The notes under the pieces were generated by a model. The model searched no databases, was not told the origin of the DNA, and was given only the letters and a program-made list of their open reading frames with translations. Made by a program: the position numbers and the translations under genes. A stretch of DNA of 64,000 nt from Arion vulgaris (lineage: Eukaryota; Mollusca; Gastropoda; Stylommatophora; Arionidae). Within the stretch, counting starts at the first letter, position 1. The number at the start of each line of letters is the position of its first letter. Of the stretch, positions 21,701 to 33,700 are shown in pieces. Location of the stretch: positions 15,328,875 to 15,392,874 of the forward strand of contig CM036775.1 in NCBI GenBank assembly GCA_020796225.1, written 5' to 3'.

Positions 21701-24700
21701 TGTAGGTCTTGTGTTCACGTTGAGCATGTAAAAGAAAAACCCATGACAGTTCAAAATTGAGAAGAGAGTGCTGGAAAGCCGAAGTCCAGGTAAAATTAAT
21801 TAGAAAGATTAAAAAATAAAATTCCTAACAAAAATATTGTCACCATCTTCTAAATTACATTGGGGACCCTCGCCGCTGTTCGTGCACTGGCACTGAGATC
21901 TTCCTGTGTAAGAGAGAGATCGGAGCACACATGGTTACTCAACAAAGTGCAATGATGATGGTTCTATCAACTAATCTTGCCCGCGTGCCCAGCGTGTTCG
22001 TAGCGCGTTGGACTACGGGTGACTAGTCCTCTGAAAGTGCGGGTTCAACTCCGCGGACTGACAGAAAAGCTACAGGTTCCCCAGATTTATGGTGTTCGTG
22101 GCACCGAGCCAAAGGGTTACGATGTCCATAACACCGAGCCGAAGAGCTTTCAGCTTAAGTGCTTCTCGACCGGTAAAAAAAAAAAAATCAACTAATCTTA
22201 ACTAATATCGCACCAACAACTGAAAGTTACACTTTACAGAATTTGAAGTGATAAAACCTGGTTCTCCTCTATCAGTAAATTAACTAACATCTCTCCAGCA
22301 TCTGACAGCTACACTTACCAGAATACGCGTTGAAAGATTCTCTCCAACAGGGCACTCCTTTTCCATTCTGTGAGCATCTTCATCATGTTAAAGTCAAACA
22401 GTATTCTTCTTCTTCTTCTTCACCAGTAAGAAAGCATAGGTCCGACAACCAAGATTTTCTAATCCCTTCTATCCAAGGCCACCTTTTCCAGATTTCTACC
22501 TCTCGCCCCATTTTCTTGCATTCTGTTTTCAATTCCGGCATCCAGGTGTTCCTGGGTCTTCCTTACCTCTATTATCCTGGGGGTTTCATTGGAGGGCATG
22601 TCTCATCAAACAGTATTGCTTTCTAATAAATAAAATTTATTTTTTTTCCGATCCAGAAGCACTTGAGCTTTTCAGCTCTTCAGCTCGGTGCCATGGACAT
22701 CGTAACCCTTCGGTTCGGTGCCATGAACACCGTAAATCTGGGGAATCTGTGGCTTTTTCTGCCATCCGCGGAATTGAACCCGCACACACAGAGGGATAGT
22801 CACCCGTAGTCCAACGCCCTACGAACACGCTGGGCAGATGGGCATAAACACATTTTAAAAATAAGTCTTTTTTTTTCTTTAACCTTCTTCTTCTTCATTC
22901 GCTCGACATCAAACACTTGTTAATCCCCTCCTTGTAGGAAGTATGTGATTTGAGCCTTAGAGCATGAGTTCATTGTACCAGTTAGGGGTCTACAGACCTG
23001 TAGACCAGCATTTTTATCTTTTTAAAATTTGAATTTACCTCTTTATATCCATCAATCAAGTGCCATGTCTGCCGGCATATGCGATCATGTCTCTTCACAA
23101 ACTCTCTCTTACTGGTGCAGTTAGTCAGTTCTGACATCGATCTTTTGTAGCAACAAGATGTCTGACCATCCAGCATCTTCTCCCTGTCTTTCATGATATC
23201 TTCTTCCCTGAATTTTACCCGTTGTCACCAAATGTTCTCTCTTCTTCTTCTTCTTTGCGTTCGTTCTTTACGACCAATTTTAATCACGCTTTATGATATG
23301 TTTGATCTTTGCCAAGAATGTGCATACGCTGCACATTGGTTTGGTAGGCCCCTAAACGTATAAGACTTCTACACGTTTAGGACACATGTATCCGATTTCA
23401 GCCAAACCTCCTTAGTCGCCTCCTACGACATGCATGGCAGGTAACAGTGATTCTATTCTTTACACTCCAAATTTGGGCCCGGTAACCACTCGGGTGACCA
23501 AATGTTCTAAACTTCCTCATCTCATTGTAGGCCAAAGAAACTTGATTGTCTGATTTTTATTCTTTTGATATGGTTTCTTTGTGTGCAGTTCTGTTTTAAA
23601 ACCTCATCATTTGTTTTCTTCGCTGTCCATGGAATTTTCAGCATTCTTCTCTAAAACCACATTTCTGTGGCTTCCAGTCTTCTTCTTCGAACGCTCCATA
23701 TCGACCACTTGTTAACCACTCTATGTGATTTGTATGTGATCTGAGCCTAAGAGAAATTGTACATTGTGTCAGTTATGCACCTATAAGTAGGCCAGCACAT
23801 CAGATTTCTGCAATGCTTTTTATTTACTAGGGTAGCTTCCTCGGTACTACAGATCCGCCATAGGTCAGCACATCTGGTTTCTGCATGCTTTTTTTCATCA
23901 GGGTTTCCCTCCCTACATAGGACCCAACTGTGCCAGCATTGTCCTAAGTCCCTTTCATTAGCAGGTAACTACCCAACCTGTCAGGGAGGATGTGGTCTGT
24001 CTCTAAGTGACACATTACCTTTCTGGCCAATATCTTCTCTAGTAATTTGCCACATACATTTTGCAATGTGAGTATTTGGTAGTTGCTGAGCCATCTAGGT
24101 TCTTTGCCATGTTAATGGACGGTAGTAACTAGCTACGGAGCTAATCCTCGATTACAACAGCATTCCATATACTGTTGTTTCCATCATAACTGTATTAATA
24201 CTCGCCTCATCGAGCCGCCCGAGTGGTGCTGGGGATCCTTGTCGATGCTACAATATATTAAGAAACAACATGGTTCGGACACGCATCAAGGTTACCACAA
24301 TACAGTCGCCCACAAAGAGCACTAGCACTCAGATACAATGGTCACACCAGTGTGCTGCCCGGGCCCAAGGGAAGCAAAGAATAGTAACACTGTGACCTAC
24401 AAGGTATGTCTAAGAGGCGACTAAGGTAGGAGCCTAGGGCAGCGACCCTAGTAAATAAAAAGTGTCGCAGAAATTGGATGTGCTGGCCTACTTGTAGGCG
24501 CATAACTGGCACAACGCACAACGTTCTTAGGCTCAGATCACATAGAGTGCTTTAACAAGTAGTCAATATGGAGCGTTGGAAGAAGATACAAAGGCAACAG
24601 ACCCAGAGGACAACCACGTAAACAATGGATCAATGAAATATCAGAGGCACTATATTTCACCTTGTACAAAGCGTGTAAAGAGGTTCGCTCCAGGTACCTC

Positions 24701-27700
24701 TTTTTCGGCTAATGCGAAAGGCAAAACAGGAAATGAGAATAGATAGATAGATTTATCACCACAGACCTGTGTTATTCTTCTTCTTCTTCTTGTGTTCGCC
24801 CGCTATGAATTCAGGCGTAATCAGTGCACCTGGTATGGCACTTCTGACTGATTTTTGCACGAAGGCGTGCTTTCCCTTTTATCAGTGTCCCCGCCATACA
24901 GGCAGACCTTCTTCGACTTCAGAGGTACCTGTGTTATGAAAGCCTTCTTAGACTTAAAGAATTAAAATTCAGTTTGTACTTTATCGATTGATCAAAAGGA
25001 TACAACAAAGAGCCATACACATTGCTCCAGCAACTAATGAATCACTCGGTTGCTCATCAAACTCAAACTGCTCTTCCATTTTCTGTTTGTCTGAAAAACA
25101 AGAAAGAGGAAAATTAGTAAAAAAAAACAAAACAACATAAAAATGAATGAAAATCGTGGTATATCCTTTACAGGACACCTTTAAAATGATTGCTCAAGAA
25201 ATATGTGGCACCAAAAGAAAGGGTGTAAAATTTCAGCATGGGGAACCAAGAAATAAAAGAAATAGTGAATAGCAAAAAGAAGGCCTACACATGCTGGCTA
25301 AAAAGCAGAACTGATGTAAATTATGCAATCTATAGACAAATCAGAGGAGAAACACAAAAAGCAATAAAAAGAGCAAAGAAAAAGCATGGAAACATTTGGA
25401 AACATGCTGGTAGAAGAAGAAAGAACAGCACCAAGAGAATATTACAGGAAAGTAAGAGGAATAAGACAGCACAATGAAGAATACAACCCAACAGAAATTT
25501 TAAATGACGAAAAAGGACAGCCTATCTTAGGGCCAAAATTAATATTAGAAAGATGGAAAAACTACTTTGAAGAGCTACTTAATTGTGATAAAACCTATGG
25601 GAGAATACACTGCTATAAACACAGAGGATGAAATAGAGGAATTAGAACCAGAAATACTACTAGCAGAAGTAGAAAATGTAATAAAGATGGCACCAAAACA
25701 CAAAGCAGCAGGCACAGATTGTTTACCTGCAGAAACCATCAAAGCAGCTGGAGAGGCAGGTGCAAAATGGGTTAGACGAATCTTCCAAATCGCATGGGAG
25801 AACCAAGAAACACCAGAAGATTGACAAACAGCAATAATCACATCAATTTGGAAAAACAAAGGCAGCAAGAAGGAATGTAATAACTATTGGGGAATCTCAC
25901 TACTAAGTCACGTAGGAAAAATGTATGCTAAGATCATTGAAAAAGACTAAGACCAACAATTGAAGAAAAACTCTCAGAAGCACGGATGGGTTTCAGATGA
26001 AATAGAAGCTGTACCAATGCAATATTCACATTAAGACAACTGACGGAAAGCGCAATAGAACATAACAAGACCTGTAGTGTGGCATTCATAGATCAGGAAA
26101 AGGCCTTGAAGAGTCGATAGAAACAAACTATGGGATTGTTTAAGAAAATATGGAATCAGCAAGCATCTCATCAAGGTCTGCAAGAGTTTATACATTTCAA
26201 ATAAAAGTTAATTGTAAGTTAGAATTTGAAATATTTTCACCATCTTCTAATTACATCAGGGACACTCGCCGGTGCTACGGAGTTCGTGCCGCTGAGATCT
26301 ACCTGTGTAAGAGATCGAACCACACATGGTTACTCGACGAAGTGCAATGATGATGGTTCTGTAATTCAATCAATATATTTTAAACTGAGTGAACTATTCT
26401 ACGCAGTCTAACGAAGAATAACAAAAGACGTTACCCTTAGCAATGAGCTGTGCCAGTTGAAATTTGATCTGTCCTTCCACACGTCTGAAGACATCATACT
26501 GGCCATCTTCTGGTAATTTGCTTGTGTTGGCTCTTTCAAAGGGAGGTCGTGGATATAGAAATACACTACCGAGAAAATTAACAGCATGATTGTTATAGTC
26601 ACAACAAAATAATTTACTCAACGTTCCAAGAGCATAATTGCTGACATTATATTATTCTTCTTCGAACGCTTCATACTGCCCACTTGTTAACCACTCTTTA
26701 TAATTTGTATGTGATCTGAGCCTAAGAGCGATTGCATGTTGTGCCAGTTATGTGCCTACAAATAGGCCAGCACATCAGGTTTCTACTACGCTTTTTATTT
26801 ATTAAGGTAGCTTTCCTAGGTCCCTACCCCAGTCGCCTCTTACGACATGCCTTGTAGGTTGAGTGTTACTATTCTTTGCTCCCCTTGCGAACCCCGGCAA
26901 CACATGGGCGGTTATAGTATTCAAGTCATATGGGTTAAATCTGGAGAACAAGCTACATTTGGGAGGCATGACCTATGTGATATATAAATTACATTTTAAA
27001 AAGTTTAGTATTCTGCAAATATATAATAAGCTTGCATAACGGAGGTGATAGGGTAAGCCAGTAACAAATTATAGAGCACTTATTATGCAAATGATAGTGT
27101 TTTTACTACCATTCTGATATATGCTGTTTTTGTTCAGGAGTTCAGGGGAAGGGATATTTAGGGTACAGGTGGCTAGGGTTCAAGGGGTTAATGGTTATTT
27201 ATCCAGCGTGATAACACTCTGATGTACCATAGTTGCTCAGTCTCCCATAGCAGACGCTGAATGATATGCGTACTGAAGGTTCTCGTGGCATGCTGGTTAT
27301 ATACACTTTTCCTCTAAGGTGCTCACCATTTCTCTGTTGTAGTTCTTTCTTTCAGTTCCTGTTCTAGTGTTCTCCTCCAGTTGATTTTGTGAAATGATTT
27401 GTTTGTTTACTTCTTCTTCTTCTTCTTCAATGATCCAGCGGCACTTGAGCTTTTGCCCTTCGGCCCAATGCTATGTAGTGATATCTGCATGTGTTTGTAA
27501 GTTGTTCTTTTGTTCCGTATAATGTGTTCCATTTATCTGGCCAAGGAGGGTCTTTCTGATGTCTTCTAGTGCTTGACACTTGAAGAGGTGGTGGTGAACG
27601 GTTTCATGATGATGATGTGCACACAGTTGGCACTCTGGAGTGTGTTGTGGATGAATTCTGTTCAAGTGATTATTAAGTGTTATGTGTTGGGTTCGAGTCT

Positions 27701-30700
27701 AAAAATGGTGCTCTGATCTCTTCTTGTAAGGTGGTTGATGTTGTCATTAAGGTTAGGGCTGGCCATATGGGTGTACACCTCTCTTCCTGTGTTTCCCATG
27801 GCCCATCTGTTCAGCCAAATTTCTTTATTTGTTGTCATTAGGATTTGCCCGTTTGTTTACTATATGCTACCATGTTCCCTAGCCTCCATGCTTCACTCGA
27901 TTTCTTTGTTCTTATTCAACTAAGTATCTATAGAAGCGAGAGCCTCAGTAGCTTAATTGCTAGTTGTTTTCTCTTAACTCTTAGTGGACCAAGCGCCACG
28001 CTAAGTGGCGTTTGAAGTGGACACGTTTTTACATTCCGCCACGCTAAGTGGCGTTTGGTTATCAAAATGTGAAAGCGCTTGTAAAAACGTGACTTTTGCC
28101 CTGGTCCACTAAGAGTTAATGGCGGATCTAGCGTACATGCTGTAAAAATACAATAAGTCCAATTTTGAATGTATTTTTTCATGACTTTTCGTAAGTAAAC
28201 CAAGATTTTCAAAATGAGCAATGTAGCGGATGATAGTCAGGTCCAAAATGACTCTGATTCGGACTTCTTAGCCAATGATAGTGATAAAACAGGCTCTGAA
28301 TGTGATATAAATTTGGACTTTGGATTCAAGTGACGATTTTTATAGATCAATAGTAGATATTCCCACGGGTACAGGAGTAGGTGATGGACCCGACCTAAAA
28401 AATGAGGGTGTATCATACTGTGGATAGGTATGGAGAGTGACGGCAACAGCAGTTGCAGCAATAGTTTGTGGATTATGAAGGATATACTCTACATAAAGAC
28501 AGGTCAGTAGCTCATTCATATATGAACATTATCACAGTCTCAAAGTCCTACGTTTATTAGTTTATTTTTTATGATTTTTTTTAAATGATCACCCTCAAAA
28601 ACTGATCATGGTCAAAAAATAGTGTGGCAGTGAACCAGACTTGGTTGAAAAATGGGTGGCAGCGTAAGTGTTAACAGTAAAAAAATATGCAGAACATTAC
28701 CTTTGGTCTGTATGTGCAGCAATCACTGCAAGTTTATTCCCATGAGCCAGCATCAGGTGTGAGTTGGCCAGGACAGTCACACAGTCCACACAGTGAGTTA
28801 AACTTAGCTGTTACGGAAGGACAAAGTAAATCAAATAATTCTCAAGTTTTGTATGACACTGAACAACAACAAAACAAGTGCTAAAGTGTTTCTGAAGCAT
28901 AAGTCCTTCCTTCCTTTCATTGGCTTGAAATATTGTCTATATATTCAATGTTGTCTCTTGTATAAACTTTGCCCGTGTGGTAACATCGTCCGCAAGGGAA
29001 GCAAAGAATAGTACCACCGTAACCTACAAGGTATGTCGTAAGAGGCGACTCACGTAGAACCTAGAGAAGCTACCCTAGTAAATAAAGAGCATCGCAGAAA
29101 TCAGATTTGCTGGCCTACTTGTAGGCGCATAACTGGCACAATGTACAATCGCTCTTAGGCTCAGATCACATACAAATCACACAGAGTGGTTAACAAGTGG
29201 TCAATATGGAGCGTTCAAAGAAGTAAAGACATCACTATATTTTGTAGCTCACATAGAGGTCCACATAGTTTTATGTCGGGTGTTGTTTCATTAGGCCAGT
29301 GAGATTGCCTCAGTATATCATATTCGTAGTCCATCAAGTATAGACTTCACTATATTTTGTAGCTCACAAAGAGGTCCACATAGTTTTATGTCAGGTGTTG
29401 TTTCATTAGGCCAGTGAGTTTACCTCAGTATATCATATTCGTAGTCCAGAGACTTCACTATATTTTGTAGCTCACATAGAGGTCCACATAGTTTTATGTC
29501 GGGTGTTATTTCATTAGGCCAGTGAGATTGCCTCAGTATATCATATTCGTAGTCCATCAAGTATAGACTTCACTATATTTTGTAGCTCACAAAGAGGTCC
29601 ACATAGTTTTATGTCAGGTGTTGTTTCATTAGGCCAGTGAGTTTGCCTAAGTATATCATATTCGGGCAATCTTGAAGTATGTGCTCTGCAGTCTGATGTG
29701 CCAATCCACATGACTGAATTGCCAATCTTGAATTTGTATACATGTAGCTGCGAAGTCGATTGTGTCCTGTTCTAAGGCGCAGAATGACAACTTGTTCCAA
29801 TCTGTTCATATTATAGTAGTCATCTTGTGTTGGTATTTGTGGTTTTCTGATCGATTTAAATCTTCCTTTTCTTTTGGTGGTAGGTAACTAGCACAACCCG
29901 GTTGCTCTCCTGCAGCACCTTCTATGACCAGTCGGTTTGCTGATTCATTTCCTGGTATTCCAAGTTATCAGTTATATGAGGACTATTATCACAGGGGTCT
30001 CTGTGGAGTAGAGGTTAGGTGCTCGCCTTGCATGCCAAAGGTAACCGGTTAGCATAGATGCCAACAACTGGGAGAATGTTGCTCAAGACAGATCAGCCTG
30101 GCACACACTTCTTCGACATGGTTCGTCGGCCTCAGAGGCAGATAGAACAACATGGATGGAACAAAAATGTCAAAATAGAAAGGTGGTAAAACTCCCCACA
30201 AGTACAAGTATACCTTGTCCACACTGTACAAGAACACTTCAAGCCCGCATCGGGCTCACTAGTCATCTACGCACACACAGACCCTTGAATGAAAATTTGT
30301 GTGGTCATCATCACCTGTGATGGACAAGCATCAACCGGTTCGCTGAGATTTTTGCGGAGAGTGATCGAACCATATAGGGAAGCCAGCTGCAATCAAGTCA
30401 AACCCTCACCTTTAAACTTCAAAGTATTCAAATACTTTGGAAACATATTCTCAAAAGAAAGAAGACTAGATAGAGCGATAGAGGTTAGAGTGCAAAAAGC
30501 AACCGATGTCACCTACCAGCTAGTCCCATTGTTAAGGCACCCAAAAATCTCACTGACAGCTAAACAGATGATCAACAGCATTCTCATGCCTAATCTGTGA
30601 TGCCAGAGCCAAACCTGGACAATGAGCAAAGCACATGCGCAAAAAATTACATGTGAAATGTGATGCCTATGAAAAGTTACCAGAAAAGACAGAACATCAG

Positions 30701-33700
30701 CGCAAAAAAGAAAGTTGGAACACACTGCCCGTAAAAAGTTTTGAGGTACGAGGACTCATGACAAGCGGTTTGGACCACAGGTTTCCTGTAACGATCACAC
30801 TTGAAGGATCTAATCTTCAAGTACCTCTGAAGTCGGCAAAGGCCCACCACCTGGTGAGGCACCAGTCAACGGTAAGCAGACCTCATGCAAAGATCAGTTC
30901 AAGCACAATACCTGGCATAATTGACTACCGCCTGAATTGACAGCGGGCGATCGCAGAAGAAAGTTGTGACAGAACCTTGCTTGAATTACACATTAAGAAA
31001 CAAACAATGAAGTGGTTTGGCCACTTAAGAATGCATCCAAACTTCACAGTATACAGAGTCTTCTACAACAAAACATGAAGAAAGAATGCGAGAGGAAAAC
31101 CACTGAAAAGATGGTTAGATGGCATAGCATAATCCTGTCAAAAAGAAAAAAAAACTATAAACCAAGCTACTAGAGCCGCCCGAGTGGTTACCGGGGCCCA
31201 AATTTGGGGTGTAAAGAATAGAAACACTTACCTGACACGCATGTCGTAAGAGGCGACTAAGGAGGTTTGGCTGAAATCGGATGCATGTGTCCTAAACGTG
31301 TAGAAGTCTTATGCGTTTAGGGGCCTACCAAACCAATGTGCAACGTATACACATTCTTGGCAAAGATCAAACATATCACAAAGAGTGATGGGGGACTGCC
31401 TAGAGTAGTTGATAGTAGCTTGGCCTGCTAGCTGTGAGACGCCTCATAGCTCGGGTTCGAACCTACTGTCCGGCATTTGTTCGAGTCCCTGATCTTACTC
31501 AGGACGATAACGTGAGTACCTCTGAAGTCGGAGAAAATCTGCCTGTATGGCGAGGAATACTAATTACGAGTACATTGAGCACACGGCTGCCAGTGTAAGT
31601 AATTTACAATGTGCACGCTGCTGCCATTGTAAGAAATTGGAAAAACAGATTTTCACGCAAAAATCAGTTTCAGAGATGAAACTTCGTCTGAGTTGAAAGC
31701 GACGAGGAAGGAAAAAAAAAAAAAACCAAGAGTGATTAAAATTGGTTGTAAAGAACGAAGCAAAGAAAGAAAGAAGCTATTAGAGCAGTGAAAGACAAAA
31801 AAAGAAAACCATGACACTGGGCAACAACCCGGTAACAGTGTGATGAGAAAAGAAGAAGATACTACATGGTATGAAAATGGGTTCATTGCTGCTGTTTCAC
31901 AATGACAGTGTTTGGGTAAGATAACAGACTGATGGCTTACCTGCTCATTTACTACTCGCTTTCTGCCCCACCAGACGGGATTGGTATCAAGGATAATGAT
32001 CAATAAATTGTTGGTTGCTCTGTCTAAGAACAAACAGAATGGAAAATAACAAAAGCTGTTAATTAATTGTGAATAAACATAAACAGGTTACAATTTAAAA
32101 CTGGAAAACAGGTTAAAATTTAAAAACTGGAAAACAGGTTAAAATTTAAAACTGGAAAACAGGTTAAAATTTAAAAACTGGAAAACAGGTTAAAATTTAA
32201 AACTGATTATCTTCTTCGAACGCTCCATATCAACCCCTCTGTGTGATTTGTACATGATCTGAGCCTAAGAGTGATTGTACGCTGTGCCAGTTATGCGCCT
32301 ACAAGTAGGCCAGCACATCCGGTTTCTGCTATGCTTTTATTTACTAGGGTAGCTTCCCTAGGTATTACATCAGTCGCCTCTTACGACATGCCATGTAGGT
32401 CGCAGTGGTACTACTCTTTGCAGCCCCAGCACCTCATTTCTATATTCAGAAATCTACATTTTCTCCAGCATGTATCATATGGTATTCATGCTGACAGTTC
32501 CTGTGACACAGTGGTTAAAAATACCTCTTATCCCACTCTGTAGATGCCCATTTCTTCTTGTACAACATTTGATCCAATAGATTCCATGGTCATCAATTGA
32601 TGTGTCCTCATCTAAATGGCAGCTGCTATGCAACAGCAGTATGCCCCGCTGTTGATCATCTATAACACTCACACTACAGGCAGTGCTGGTCCCACTATTA
32701 GACAGACTAGGCAGTGTTGGTGCTATTAGACAGAATACACAGAACCAATGCTACTATTAGAAAGACTAGACAGTACCAATGCTACTATTAGACAGACTAG
32801 GAGGTGCTGGTGCCACTATTAGACAGACTAGGCAGTGTTGGTGCTATTAGACAGACTAGGCAGTGCCAGTGCTACTATTAGACCCGATACTACTATTAGA
32901 CAGACTAGGCTGCCGACTAGATCCAGACCTCGTGGCAAGGAGAGTTAAAGCATTGTTAAGAGTTACTAGTCTGAGTAACCAGAATAATGAGTAGGAATAT
33001 ATGGAAAAACCATAGCCTTGCTATTCACAAAATAGTTTGGCAATAGTCTGAGACTGCAGATACCTTTTGTGAGTTTGATCTCTACTTTAACACCTGTATT
33101 TCTAGAAAGTAGATTCATGTAAGATCATAGAGATTAAAAGTCAATATAAAAAGACAAGGTGAAATGTGATGCCTACAAGTAACAAAAAAGTTACCAACAA
33201 TTCCAGAAAAGACACCAACATCAGCATAAAACAGAAAATTGGAACAGAACTTTGCTAGAAATACATGGAGAAACAAAGAATGAAGTGGTTCGACCTGATT
33301 TCGCTCATCATCATAAGGTTGAGTGCGTTTAGCAACTCAAGTACAAAACAATCCAGTCTTTCCCCAGCGATGCATTAGTTATCTCATCCTCGGTTATTCA
33401 ATATTCATTTACTTTTAGTGATTTCTCTCTTGGTTCCCGACTTTTTAGTGATTTACCTTGTTTTCATGCAATCAAAACAACAATGCTGCATTGTAAAATG
33501 ATTGTTGTTGAATTGCATGAAAACAAGGTAAATGCATTGAATTCATGATCATCGCACAAGAAGTTACACGTCGCAAAATGTTTCAAAACATTAGCACAAT
33601 TATTGAAATTCAAAATTGGAACTCTAACAATGTGTATACTTGAACTTAACTACCTAAATTAAAACTACGTACATTACACTAAAGTTTTAGTTAACGTAAC

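Larger units (their letters stand above)
22378..25003 (-). other. U12-type (minor spliceosome) intron 5 of GTF2H3
   Basis: 5' end GTATCCTTTT fits the minor-class donor (A/G)TATCCTTT exactly. The 3' end reads CTTTAACATGATGAAG: CTTTAAC resembles the U12 branch site, about 11 nt from AG, and there is no pyrimidine tract. Using these ends removes an in-frame stop and gives a gap-free match to p34. The intron holds SINE-1, SINE-2, SINE-3 and LINE remnants. Confidence 0.82.
30411..31860 (+). mobile_element. LINE-E 3' fragment carrying three insertions
   Basis: LINE-E pieces: 30411-30718 ([20 protein letters not shown]), 30959-31176 ([20 protein letters not shown]) and 31774-31860 (TGGGCAACAACCCGGTAACA). 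Insertions: 30719-30958 and 31177-31773, the latter itself split. Ends about 80 nt below GTF2H3 exon 2. Confidence 0.78.

Noticed and set aside
24981..25178. GTF2H3 exon 5 running to the TAA after INR
   Set aside because: That reading ends p34 early; the U12-type donor 19 nt earlier restores the frame to exon 6 and the family alignment.
28213..28332. Calling this a piggyBac transposase
   Set aside because: Only an acidic N-terminal-like stretch is visible; no catalytic Asp region, so kept as a low-confidence note.
28687..28884. Plus-strand ORF of 65 codons
   Set aside because: It is the antisense of GTF2H3 exon 3; the minus strand has both splice sites and p34 homology.
31653..32033. Minus-strand ORF of 126 codons starting near GTF2H3 exon 2
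   Set aside because: Only the 32023-31941 part is coding; the rest reads through the donor into the antisense of a LINE-E tail.
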